This document shows, piece by piece, positions 47,301 to 56,620 of a stretch of 64,000 bases of DNA. Location: NCBI RefSeq assembly GCF_902459465.1, contig NC_047070.1, forward strand, positions 15,092,156-15,156,155. Reading direction: 5' to 3'. The translations under genes were made by a program, and so were the position numbers. Each line of letters opens with the position of its first letter. The stretch's first letter is position 1. The notes beneath the pieces were generated by a model, which worked only from the letters and a program-made list of their open reading frames with translations, was not told the DNA's origin and did no database searches. The stretch is from Asterias rubens (Eukaryota; Echinodermata; Asteroidea; Forcipulatida; Asteriidae).

Positions 47301-50238
47301 ATTGGGGAGAAAGCATAAATTCTGATACATTTTATGGAGATTGCAATTTTTGTGTGTCAACTTTTGTTCTGAAGAAAACGGGGCTAAAGTATCTTAGTAT
47401 AAAGGCTCTTTTTTGTTAACAAAGCACCTTGTAAGCCATTACATGGTGCTATGTTAAAAGGAGTAGATCTCATAATTCAAACGTAATTCCACATCTTGCA
47501 GGAAATTCTGTATGTTTAAGCGCTGAGAAGCCCTTCAGGTGTATAAAGCGCTGTATAAATACTGATTAATAATATTATTATTGTTACATTGATGTTATAA
47601 TTGTGTTGTCTTCATTTCAACAGGTTATGGGACATCGAATGCGGTGCATGTTTAAGAGTCTTAGAAGGTCATGAAGAACTAGTGCGATGCATTCGCTTTG
47701 ACAACAAGCGCATTGTCAGCGGAGCTTATGACGGGTGAGTGAAATCTCTACAAACCTCAACCCCTCCCCCCTTCCCCTCGCCCCATCACTGATTCAACAT
47801 TGCTATAATCAAGTTAGGATCTGTGGCACAGTAAAGAAACAATGAGTGCCCATAACAGGAAGTACTTAGTATGAGGGATTTTTCAACGAGATTGTCCGTC
47901 TTAGTTGAGGTGAGTCAACAAACATTGTAGTTGATCGGTTGGCTAAGAAACAAACTACTGTCATTTGTTGTGGTACCCGCTGCTAACATAAAGGATTTGA
48001 ACTGCCTTAAGCTACCAGGCAATCACAGTGGTCTAATTGGTTTGACACTGCTCTAGAATTGCAAAGGTTGTGGGTTCCAATCCCACTCAAGTTGCCTATA
48101 CTGCTAATACACATCGTTGTATATGGGTAGAACCAAATTTAATACTGCCATCCCATTTGAAAGAATTTGACAAAAGATATCTTTGTCAGAAACAAAAACA
48201 GCACCTTGTTCAGGCCTGGAATTTCATCTTTGAGGAGGCCACTTTCATTTTACAAAGGGGCACTTCCACTAGAAAATCTTTGAAGGGGCACTATGGCCAA
48301 GACCAGGGCAAACAGAGCCCATGGCATGTTATATAAGACCAAAGACCTGGCTTCTTTGAAATGGGTTGCATGTAATTGGTGTTCAAAACTTCATATTCAT
48401 GAAGTGGCTTATTGCAGAGGGAGCCATTTGATGAGTTAGGTTTGTGGCATTGTGGAATGAAACTGCTAGAGATGGCATCTTTGGGCGTGTATGATACACT
48501 GAGTGTGTACAGACCTTTCCATTGTTGCGCTCTGGTAGGCATGTATGGGTGGGCAAATGTTTGTTAAAACACTCAATCTATTAACTGACATCAGAAACCG
48601 AATTAAATATTTATCAAACTTTCAAACGAAAACACCTTCCACAATTGTTTGCTTTGTTTCCAACAAATTCAACACTACATTTGAATATTTTTGTAACATT
48701 ATTACAAACAGTAGCTATCTGTTTTTGATTTGCATTTGTGGCTTTCCATTGTTTTGAAAAAATTGGGGCTGTGACGTTGCAATAGAAAGGTCTATTATGA
48801 CTCGGCACTTGCTCAACACATAAACTACCCTAGTGCTTTGTTATCTTCACTTGGCCACACAGATGGTAGTGTTTGATAATGGTTGCACCACTGTAATGTA
48901 CCTCTCAGAACAATGTCAGACTCACTCTCTTGGCACCAAATCAAGTTCACACATTTGACATTCGGGGCCAAGTGTCATCATTGGTTTGAAGTCACGTCAT
49001 CGGGAGAGGAAATGACAGCAATATGACAGTTACTAGCGAGAGTGGGTGTTTGGGGGGGGGGTGTTCATTTAGAATCATGTGTCTTTGTTAAATTGCACCT
49101 GGGGATTTCCTGGCTGCTGTAGTAACAAAACCCCCCTTGTGGTTCCTAGGGACCCCCAACACAAGGTTCCCCTGGTCAGAGTGACTCACGACTCCTCAGT
49201 GTTCAAGGCTGAAGATAAAGGGGTTAGTTAGTCTGCTAACCCTTGACAAGTTCTAGATTGACAACAACAAATGGCGCATGGTGAAACTGAATCTGATACT
49301 GGCAGAGAGAGCCTTGTTTGGATTATTGTATTAGACAGAGGGGTGTCTGGGTGTTTTATGGACACCCTTATTAGATTTTGATACCCTTTGTGTTTTGACA
49401 CAAGAGGGCAGCAGACTTTTGGTATTGTAAAAGAATTGATGTGCTCATTTCATTTGATGTTTTCTTGTTGACAGTAAAATCAAAGTATGGGATCTCCAAG
49501 CCGCACTGGACCCACGAGCCACTTCCGGAACTCTCTGTCTGCGGACATTAGTGGTAAGATTAAACAATCAATTTTGTTTTTGTTTTCTTTCTTCCCCCTT
49601 TTTATGTCAAGTAGCAAGCCACTGTGTAAATTTAAACTAATTTGGGGCTGAGCAAAGAAACAATTGACTAGAGCAGGATTTGAACCCGCGTCCTCTTGTT
49701 TACAGGCATGCAACTCTTCCGCATTTTGTTTAAAAAAAATTATCGCGGCTGAAATAATCATTTTAAAAATGTAAAAAGTATATGCAGGGAACAACAATGT
49801 ACAACTACAAAAATGTAAAATAAGCCTTGTACATGCTAACAATGCACCTTGGAGCAAAATAAACCTCAACAATTTTAGGGTGCCATTGTGGGTCTCATGT
49901 CCCATGGCGTTTCGGCTGCCTCGCTCCGCACTTGTGTTGTACCTTCAAAATTGTTCTTCTGTTTTTTCAACGGGCAGTTGCATGCCTGTGATTAATGTGC
50001 TGTACCTACTTGGTTATGTTTTTCTCGTTTGTTTACCATATGTTTTTGTTATAACTTTCTGTAGGAGCACACTGGCCGTGTATTCAGACTACAATTTGAT
50101 GAGTTCCAAATAGTCAGCAGTTCCCACGACGACACCATTCTCATCTGGGATTTCCTCGACGTTCCGCCCACCGACAACCCACCACTCTCCAGCAGTGGTA
50201 AATCCCCTTCCCGATCATATACCTACGTCACGCGGTAG
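32314..50238 (+). CDS. BTRC: Beta-TrCP (BTRC/FBXW11/slimb), F-box and WD40 substrate receptor of SCF ubiquitin ligase
   Basis: Recognises phosphodegrons (DSGxxS type) of beta-catenin, I-kappa-B and others and brings them to SKP1-CUL1. Exons: 32314-32367, 39084-39300, 40736-40922, 41914-42007, 43103-43240, 44248-44366, 45373-45478, 45695-45838, 46310-46428, 47624-47734, 49475-49553, 50065-50238. The sum is 1,542 bases in one frame: 513 residues, stop TAG at 50236. Dimerisation (D) domain: [20 protein letters not shown] (about residues 50-80). F-box: [20 protein letters not shown] (starts near 93). Seven WD40 blades follow (about 200-495), e.g. [40 protein letters not shown]. The end [11 protein letters not shown] matches vertebrate SPSRTYTYISR. 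The N-terminus is only 18 residues before the exon-2 junction, shorter than in human BTRC; other first exons could lie in the 6.7-kb intron 1. Invertebrates usually have one such gene, so it may equal both vertebrate paralogues. Confidence 0.97.
32686..32820. mobile_element. Short foldback in BTRC intron 1
   Basis: CGGATAACTTTCCATATGGC then GCCACCAC at the left; GTGGTGGCGTCATTCGGAAA then CTTGTCCG at the right. Imperfect inverted ends of about 30 bases. Confidence 0.6.
35341..35480 (+). mobile_element. S2 SINE with intact pol III boxes in BTRC intron 1
   Basis: A box TGGCTGAGTGG and B box GGTTCAAGTCC are both consensus, about 45 bases apart. GGCACTTGTGTTCTTGAGCA and GGACTGGACATTGAGC follow. 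Confidence 0.8.
37680..37860 (+). repeat. Dispersed repeat with GACGTCA motifs, BTRC intron 1 copy
   Basis: ACCATTTTTCACGTCAGGTA, CAGACGTCAATACGTGAGCA and GCCCAAAGTGGCGACGTCAC occur here and, in reverse complement and the same order, at 58930-59080. Confidence 0.7.
38822..39000. mobile_element. MITE, CCCAATTTCATAGAGCTG family, before BTRC exon 2
   Basis: Starts GCGCCCAATTTCATAGAGCT and ends CTTTGAAATTGGCCTCTG. It lies in BTRC intron 1, ending 84 bases before exon 2. Confidence 0.65.
39386..39637. mobile_element. MITE, diverged CCCAATTTCAT family member, after BTRC exon 2
   Basis: Starts GGGCCCAATTTCATTGCTCT and ends near TACAATTGAGCCC, with GCAAAG/CTTTGC pairs inside. It runs directly into a SINE head. 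Confidence 0.55.
39625..39745 (+). mobile_element. S2 SINE fragment after BTRC exon 2
   Basis: Contains GAGCCCTGGTGATTTTGG, B box GGTTCGAGTCC, GGTCTTGACACTTTG and CGGATGGGACGTTAAAGACA. The A box is missing. Confidence 0.7.
40413..40625. mobile_element. Foldback element upstream of BTRC exon 3
   Basis: AAGGCCATGTCACACGAGGC at the left; the right side has GGCAAACCGTGTAAGTGG and TTGACATGGCCTT. CTGGCAACCA pairs loosely with TGGTTGCC. It ends 110 bases before the exon. Confidence 0.6.
42099..42312. mobile_element. MITE with AATAGACGATGTGACC ends in a BTRC intron
   Basis: The left AATAGACGATGTGACC pairs with GGTCACCTCGTCTATT at the right. Length 214 bp. It touches a second inverted structure (42312-42543, TTGACCCATTTCACCTG against CAAGGGGTCAATA). 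Confidence 0.7.
42312..42543. mobile_element. Second foldback, adjoining
   Basis: Ends TTGACCCATTTCACC and AGGGGTCAATA, with GGTGGGCAATTTCACTGTGC paired to inner sequences and an ACTCTATGCATAGAGT palindrome at the centre. Confidence 0.6.
42695..42820 (+). repeat. Dispersed repeat R, second BTRC intron copy
   Basis: TTGCAAGGGGCACTTTCATC, AGAAGGGGCACCAAGGCCAT and GGGGGCAACAAAAGCCAGG follow the family order; the 5' end is diverged. Confidence 0.65.
43505..43716 (-). mobile_element. tRNA-Asn-like SINE (S3), reverse orientation, in a BTRC intron
   Basis: In reverse complement (43716 to 43644) the 5' head folds like a tRNA: acceptor arm GGCTAGA with TCTAGTC, D arm GCTC/GAGC, anticodon loop ATGTTAA (GUU, Asn) and TTCGAAT T-loop. 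The anticodon stem has one mismatch and the T stem about two. The SINE body runs to 43505 (AATTCTTTGTTCAACCCC, CAGAACATAGAAAGACAGC). The body shows it is a SINE, not a working tRNA gene. Confidence 0.75.
43746..43812 (+). mobile_element. Second S3 tRNA-like head in + orientation
   Basis: ACGTTAATCCGGAGGTTTTG, GTTCGAGTCCCACTCTAG and AATTCTTTGTTCAACCCC repeat the 3' half of the S3 tRNA head 30 bases from the first copy but inverted, so the transcript could form a hairpin. Confidence 0.75.
44378..44620. mobile_element. MITE with CATAAAGCCTGTAAGCACAA ends, in a BTRC intron
   Basis: Left GGCCCCGTTTCATAAAGCCT and right AGGCTTTATGAAATTTGGCC are inverted. The inner GCACAAAAATTTGCTTAGCA is mirrored at the right. 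It resembles the CCCAATTTCATAGAGCTG family in design but the ends differ. Confidence 0.75.
44621..44770. mobile_element. Foldback/MITE, TTAGGACTAGTCC family, in a BTRC intron
   Basis: A near-perfect inverted repeat. The left end GGGGTCGATTTCACAAAGAG pairs with CTCTTTGTGAAATCGACCCC at the right, and TTAGGACTAGTCC recurs in both arms. It directly abuts the element ending at 44620. Confidence 0.85.
44960..45232 (+). mobile_element. S1 SINE body and tail without the tRNA head, in a BTRC intron
   Basis: Collinear with the 3' part of the 21.5-kb SINE: TTGCTTCTCTTCACCCAGGG, CTGTATACTCCCAAGGGAGC, GATATAAGAACTTG and a TTATTATTA tail. The 5' truncation is typical of reverse-transcribed elements. Confidence 0.75.
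47416..47586 (+). mobile_element. S2-type SINE body and tail in a BTRC intron
   Basis: Contains AGCACCTTGTAAGCCATTAC, CACATCTTGCAGGAAATTC and AAAGCGCTGTATAAATACTG with a TAATAATATTATTATTG tail. It has no tRNA head. Confidence 0.7.
48015..48110 (+). mobile_element. Different tRNA-derived SINE head in a BTRC intron
   Basis: A-box-like GTGGTCTAATTGG and B box GGTTCCAATCC about 45 bases apart, followed by CACTCAAGTTGCCTA. The sequence between the boxes differs from S1 and S2. Confidence 0.55.
48213..48330 (+). repeat. Dispersed repeat R, BTRC intron copy
   Basis: CCTGGAATTTCATCTTTGAG, ACAAAGGGGCACTTCCACTA, GAAGGGGCACTATGGCCAAG and CAGAGCCCATGGCATG match the KIF20B-intron copy in order. Confidence 0.75.
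49645..49735 (-). mobile_element. Diverged S3-like tRNA-headed fragment in the last BTRC intron
   Basis: Reverse complement carries GACGCGGGTTCAAATCCTGC, then TCTAGTCAATTGTTTCTTTG, matching the S3 T arm, 3' acceptor strand and start of body. The 5' half is decayed. Confidence 0.6.
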
Positions 50239-50944
50239 GGGCGTCACCGACCTCGCCCTTAGCGTAGTTTAAAATGTATACAAAGGGAGATTTTTGGCAA
50301 GGTATTCTGGAATTTTTACATGATTGCAGTTTAATATTACGAAACTCAAGAAGATGTTTTTGTACGTATAGCTCAATCGGTGTACCGTATAGTCGTTTAC
50401 TTCCTTTATTTGGTTCCATTTTTGGTTGCGATATATACATGATAATGACAAGTTTAATTTGTCAGTCCTGCTTGTGAGTTTCTCCCAAGGAACATGTAAG
50501 ATATCGGCAACTTGACAGAAATCACAAGAGGGCGCTCTTTACGCAGACTTTAACGTGTAATATAAATGTGTGAATATCTGTATCATAATCTAATTCTGTT
50601 ATGGATGTATGATAAGTCTCGGGGCCTTGTTCGACAACCAATCAGCATACCTTTTTGCAAATACCCATTGTGCATGAGGTGTGTCCTGGTCTTGCTAGCG
50701 AGCAAACTTGATCGCTAGCTGCACCTCATTCAACGCCTAATGTGCGCGTACCGAGTATTTGCGATAAGGTTTATGGGCAGGAGCGGAGGTGAAGAGCGCC
50801 CTCTATGTGTGTGATCTATGTGCATACCGGTACTCGGTCGTAACAACTCATTTAAAAGGGTGAACATTCCAGCGATACTCAGGGTGTGATGCTCCGGGCT
50901 ACTCAAATCTCGTCTGAGGACTCGAATCTGGTGAGCAGAGAGAA

Positions 50945-51125
50945 GACCAGGCCTGTATGCTTTGTTTTTGAAAGGACAATGGCACCAAGGCATTTTCTCA
51001 TTGGTAAAGGGCACCCTTTGAGGAAATCGTACAATTCTATCGGAGCATTTCAAGGTCGCCAAGGCAATGACCAGGGGGCATGGAGGCAATTGCCAATGTT
51101 GCCTCCGTGCAGTATCAGGCCTAGA
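50945..51125 (+). repeat. Dispersed repeat R-like copy downstream of BTRC
   Basis: AGGCCTGTATGCTTTGTTTT, GAAAGGACAATGGCACCAAG, TGGTAAAGGGCACCC and ACCAGGGGGCATGGAGGC. A near copy of the first half is at 14203-14275 in a KIF20B intron. Confidence 0.65.
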
Positions 51126-51645
51126 AGACGCGTTGCCCAGCCAGAATGCCCGGCGTCAATGTACACTATTTGTGGCAGAAGTTTCTGCTCTACAAAGAAA
51201 GAAATTGAATTTGTTTGCGTTTTTTTTTTGTAAGCACCTCTGTAAAAAATGCCCCATGGTTCTAGACATGATTATCATCATTCACAAGTATTGTAAAAGG
51301 AAGGGGCCCGTTTCTAAATACATGTAATTGCATTTTAAGCCACACATCCTGAAAGAAGCATGTTAATCATGAAAACAGACATTTTCACGAAGAGCATATC
51401 TGTGACTAATAACTAGTGGCAATTACTATACTCAACATTTCAAAAGAAACTACAGGTATCACACAGTTTTTGTAAACAATTGTCACAATTGTAGATATGT
51501 AAAAACAAAAAAACACAACAACATTTGTGATCTAAAAATGCAGACTTACCTCCTTGTTCTTTGAACAAGCTGCACTACCTTTAGATGAAATATAGTCTCC
51601 AGTGTTTGGTTTGAGGTTATTAAAAAAAAAAAATTGCAATGAAAA

Positions 51646-51715
51646 CATTCTACTTGGCCAAGTGCAAGACTGCGTCAGGGCATTCTACTTGGCCAAGTGC
51701 AAGACTGCGTCAGGG
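51646..51715. repeat. Perfect tandem duplication, 2 x 35 bp
   Basis: The unit from CATTCTACTTGGCCAAGTGC to TGCGTCAGGG is repeated without a mismatch at 51646 and 51681. Confidence 0.95.
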
Positions 51716-52040
51716 CAGAAAACTCATGAAGTCAAAGAAAAAAAAGTTTTTGAATGAACTGAAATTTTTAGCAAATTTGCTTTGAAATTGAAGTAGACGA
51801 ATGCTTTTACCATATTTTTTAATTTCACTGTCCCTTTTGATGTGTCGTCTTTTGATGTAATGAAGGGGAAAATGTGTAAGGCTATAATGCAAGACATCCT
51901 GTTATTGTAATTTTAAATATGCAAGTTATAATCAACAATATTTTTTGTCTTGCCCAGTGATGTCACTTCTGTATTCCATTGTCTAACCTTCAATTGTCTG
52001 CAAAGTAACACACTCTTCATGACTTGATATTTCCTCTCCT

Positions 52041-52393
52041 TAAAGGCACTGGACACTATTGGTAATACTCAAACAAATTGTTAGCATAAAAACTTACTTG
52101 GTAAAGAGTATGAAGAACTTTGATTATGAGAAACTGCTCCCTCTGAAGTAACATAGCTTTTGAGAAAGAAGTAATTTCTCACTCAAATAATAAAAGACTT
52201 CAGGGCTGAAGCCTTTTATTAGGAATCTGAAAGCAAACAAATTTGTACCAGGTGTTTTTTTTTCTTCTTCATTATTCTCTTGCAACTTTGATGACCAGTT
52301 GGGTCCCAAAGTTTGTTATTTTTTGCATATGTTGAAATACACCAAGTGAGAATACTGGGCTTTGACAATTACCAAAGGTCTCCAGTGCCTTTA
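52041..52393. mobile_element. MITE, AAAGGCACTGGACAC family, 3' of BTRC
   Basis: Begins TTAAAGGCACTGGACACTAT and ends CCAGTGCCTTTAA. Both outer edges read TTAA, suggesting a TTAA target site. Interior order matches the two RPP30-intron copies. Confidence 0.8.
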
Positions 52394-53731
52394 ACAGCAA
52401 AAAGTTGCCATCTGTTTAACAAAAAGAAAAAACATGCTGATTTGAAGGGTGTAGGATACACAAAACAAGTTTTTTTTTGTGCCACGTGGCAAGGCAATGT
52501 CATTTGAAGGTTGGACGTCTAAACATGGAGCAGTGTTGCTCCTTCATCGGAATCAAGAAGCCAGATTCCAAATTGCTTTTTCATATGGCCATTGCATCAA
52601 ATGAATTTTTTTTTCTTTCTAAAATCTTTGGTAATAAGTGTGTGTTGCTCAAGTGCATATATCTAAATATAAATCCATTTCCACTGAGTCTGTGTAAATG
52701 TGCATTTCAAAATTGTTCATTGTAGTATTGTTTTTTTATGACATTTGAAATGTTGACTTCTGAGAGGTAATTATACGAATGAAATTTGACCCTCGGAAAA
52801 TGGCAACAGCGGATGTGATGACCAGTTGCAACAAGTTGACCTTTTTAAGCTTGATATTTCTTCTAATTTATTCTGATTTCCGATTTTTTTTCTTTGCCCT
52901 CCGAACAATAAGCAAAAGGGTTTATTAAATAAACTGAAATGTCAATACAAGCTTATACAAATTGTTTTCATTGGGTCAGCACTCTCACACAGAAATTGGG
53001 CTCAAGAAATTCTGACCTGAACTGTTTGGCTTCTACATTGGTTCTAGAGCTGGTTGTAAGCAAGATCCATAGTTGCTAAGCAGGATCGAACAGTCAACCA
53101 GCAATGCTGTTCACATGGTATTTTGTCGTGCTTACCAATTTCACTTAGTCCAATGTCCTGGTTATCAGTTTTTTGTTTGTTTTTTATGTAAAGTAGCTCC
53201 GAAAAATAAGTATTACATCCACTGTTGTTTAGTCATCGTTGTAACAAAATGGTCTTCAACTTTTTCATACTTTTCTAATTTTCTCTGCCTTTTGATTTTT
53301 GCCTGATTTCATATCTGTTACTTTAAGATTAACTTATTCTAGAAAGATGTTTTCTTTTACATTTTGATGTTTACTAATTCAAGAGATATAGAATATCAAT
53401 TTTCTATTTCACCCCCTTATTATTGTTAGATTTTTTTGTTGTTACAAAAATGTCAATTGAAATGCACTTTTTCATATTTTGGACGTTTTGTATAAGGAAC
53501 ATTCGTATGATTTTATAATGCAGGCAATTTGTTCTTGCACCGTGTTTGGTTGTTCAACTGTAGGTATGAGGCACAGGGGAAAGCTGTTACCTATAAGAGA
53601 GACAACAGCAAACAGAAAATGTTAACGCAGGCTGAAGTTTTTTAGTCGTGAATGTAAAATTTTGCTTTAAAGTACAAGCCAAAGTTAACTGATGACAGTA
53701 TATTATTATCAAAAACATTGATATCAATAAT

Positions 53732-53984
53732 GTAGGATTTGAAACTTTGCATGGTGGGAGACTAATCAGGTAAGGTTTGCGGTAGCACCATGTGTAAATC
53801 TTTTTTCAGTATTGTTGGTTCTGAGTTTGCTCTGATCGTCTTCAGCGATTTTTCTTTGACAAAAGAAGACGTTCAGAGCATACTGATTGAAACTTAGAGT
53901 TGTCAACCACCGGTTCTTTTCAGAAACAACACTACTCAAACGAGATTTACACATGGTGCTACCACAAACCTCACCAGATAGCAA
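53732..53984. mobile_element. Foldback element with GTAGCACCATGTGTAAATC arms
   Basis: Left AGGTTTGCGGTAGCACCATG and right CATGGTGCTACCACAAACCT form long inverted arms (53773-53973). Inside, AACACTACTCAAACGAG and AACCACCGGTTCTTTTCAG follow the right arm. The left flank (53732-53772) is the reverse of the 68-bp tandem unit in the KIF20B intron at 16.6 kb. Confidence 0.8.
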
Positions 53985-54765
53985 AAATATATCTGGTATC
54001 AGAGTTCAGGCTATCGTCTGCAAATAATCACTGTAAGCAAGATGTAATTTTGAGACTCGCCTAAAACTTGCTCAAGTTTTGTTGTAAAATGACATCACAC
54101 AGTGAAAAGAGTACCATCTTTTTTGTTTACCGCACAACTATGCAGTATGCAGAAATACCACTTGCAGCATGTAGACATTTATCAAATACCCAGCCAGATT
54201 GGTCAGTGAATGTCTTGTGGGATTGTCTGTTCTACCTGAAGGTAAATAAGCAGTTTCTAAATCAGTTTGATTGTTTTGTGGTCGAGTGTACCGCAATAAG
54301 GTATTTTTAAATCATTTATGCATCGAGTCTGTGTTGTGATGCATTAAGAATTCTACAGAAGTTTCTGAACCTGTCCTGTAGATGTTGCCATCTACACACC
54401 AACTGATCATCCAGCAGTTCCTACTTTTTAAGAAAACATTTCTGGGAGTTTAATTGTGTAATATAGCTTATACATTGCTTGATGATAGAAAATTGTGACC
54501 AAAGTTGTTAATTTGTAATGGCCATTTTAAGGGATTTCACTCTGCAAATTCAAAAGAAGCAGTGCCGGCATTGCTTTAAAGCACTGTACAATCAAAATCT
54601 ATACAATCAATATTTCACACTATGATTGCTTCACCCTCTGTCTGCCCTGGCAAATGGCCATACCCTGGGGATAGCCACCCTTGCTCCGGAGTAGGGGTAA
54701 GTGCAGGCCTGGGTATTCTTGAATCATGCAACCCTGTATAATTGGGACACAGTGTGAAAGTACCA

Positions 54766-54823
54766 TGGGGTACCCCTGGGGTGAAAAACAGTTCTGGGGT
54801 ACCCCTGGGGTGAAAAACAGTTC
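54766..54823. repeat. Perfect tandem duplication, 2 x 29 bp
   Basis: The unit TGGGGTACCCCTGGGGTGAA plus AAACAGTTC occurs at 54766 and 54795. Confidence 0.95.
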
Positions 54824-55080
54824 TGGGCTTCCCAGGGCTGTGTTCCACTGGGATAAGATATACAGTGTGAACAGGGCTCAAGGCAGTCCATCCAGTAGGT
54901 TGAACAGTTGGCTTGCACATTTGATTATTTAACATACTTCAATGTACCCATTACCTCAAAGAGGTATATTCTTGTGATTTGTACTCGAGTGTCAAGCTTC
55001 ATCGTAAGAATGATCATTAATAATTAATTTACTACAAGTGATAGCTGTCCAATCAAGTGTCGAATTAGTGGTCAAATCTG

Positions 55081-55262
55081 AGCCCAATTTCATAGAGCTG
55101 ATTAAGCACAAAAAGTACAATATGCTTACCAGAATATGGTTACCAGCCGAAATACCATGTCACATGTACAATTTGTGACTGGTATCATGCCTTATTTTGT
55201 TTGCTTAGCAGGAAATCTTTTAGCCTATATTGTTTGCTTAAGCAGCTCTGTGAAATTGGGCC
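55081..55262. mobile_element. MITE, CCCAATTTCATAGAGCTG family
   Basis: Left AGCCCAATTTCATAGAGCTG and right CAGCTCTGTGAAATTGGGCC are inverted. Read in reverse, its interior matches the interrupted copy at 27639-28098, which fixes the nesting there. Confidence 0.8.
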
Positions 55263-55911
55263 CTGTATAGATGAAAACAGAATTATAACTTAAGTGGACA
55301 GCTTTCTTTCAGCGCCATCATTTTATTCTGCTGCTCAGAATGAACTGTTGGTGTTTCATTTCTGTAATGCAAGTTTGACTTGGGTGGAGTATTTTTTGGA
55401 CTGGACAATCCTTGCTGAAACAAGGTTTATTTCTTTTGAGAAAAAAACAACAAAATGTTTTGTGTTCTACGTAGTGCAGAGTCTAAAGAAAGGGTCAAGA
55501 AATTGTAGTTAAAAAAATAAACATATTTGGTTTTAGGTTTTTTTTTTCTTCAGTTGCATTTCTTCATGTTAAACAGAGGATGTTTGCCAAGCCGTATTTT
55601 AAATTATGACCGTTTATTAGATATATTATTGTTATTATTTTTTTATTTATCCTCAGCCCGACATTTAAGTGGGGCATTTTTTTCCCAAGCTTATATAGAT
55701 TGTATTTAGATTAAATTGGTATGTTAATAGATTGTTAAAAACAAATTAATGTACATGTGTATTAAAAAAAAAATACAAAATCCAACCGTAACACTTTGTT
55801 TGATGTTGTTTTTATAATTGAAGTTTGAGTTTCCCCTCATATTCCCTTTGTATACCAAGGATGCGTAACTTGAGAGTCATGTGGCTGTTTTGTATCTGTT
55901 GTATTTCTTTT

Positions 55912-55992
55912 AAAGGCACTGGACACTATTCGTATTTACTCAAAATAATAACTGGTCTTTGAAAATTACCAAAGGTGTCCGGAGCCTTTAAT
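55912..55992. mobile_element. Internally deleted MITE, AAAGGCACTGGACAC family
   Basis: Only about 80 bp. TTAAAGGCACTGGACACTAT and TACTCAAAATAAT are joined to CTGGTCTTTGAAAATTACC and GGAGCCTTTAA, so both ends are present and the centre is lost. Confidence 0.75.
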
Positions 55993-55994
55993 CA

Positions 55995-56350
55995 CCGCAG
56001 ATATCTTTATCAAGTTTCAAAGAGTTATACTTCTCTGTTTCCATGGGTTTTTTTCGGCTTTATCACAAATATCTTACTCAAGTTCCTAAAAAGGATTCAA
56101 AGTTCTCTGTCTGCATCTTTGTCATGAAGCCGAAATAGCACATGAAAACAGGGAACAATTTAAATCCTTCAGAACTTTATTAAGAACTCTGTGATTATGC
56201 CGAAATAGGGCGTTAGAGTCTTCAATCTTTTTGACAACGATGTAGATCTTTGTGAATAAAGCCGAAACTGGACAGGGAAGCGGGGAACAGTCTGTATTTT
56301 TTAAAACTTTATTTAGATCTCTTTGATTATGCCGAAATAGGGCATAAAAG
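55995..56350. repeat. Diverged tandem repeats with GCCGAAATAG
   Basis: Blocks like TTTGTCATGAAGCCGAAATAG, AACTCTGTGATTATGCCGAA, TTTGTGAATAAAGCCGAAAC and CTTTGATTATGCCGAAATAG recur at about 56125, 56195, 56250 and 56315, each followed by an accession of GGGAACA- or TTCAATC-like sequence. Confidence 0.6.
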
Positions 56351-56497
56351 GTCCCTATTGAAAACGAAATATGACATGAATTCTGGTTCTAGTCTTGTTA
56401 AAACACGTCGGTGTGATAGCGCGCCCTCTTGAACCAAGACTAATCTGGTACCCGTAGGTACAGTTGGGGACCAACAGATAAATCGTTGAACATATTT

Positions 56498-56620
56498 ACC
56501 GTTTTTTTAATCTTCAAATGAAACAAGGGAAAAAACTAACCCTTTACCCTTAACCGTTTTTTAAACTTGAAAACGGGAAAAAAGGAAAAAGAAAAAAACC
56601 TATGACCGTTTTTTAATCTT
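56498..56620. repeat. Three ACCGTTTTTTAATCTT-type repeats
   Basis: Copies at about 56499, 56546 and 56603 are separated by A-rich stretches with GGGAAAAAA. Confidence 0.7.
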
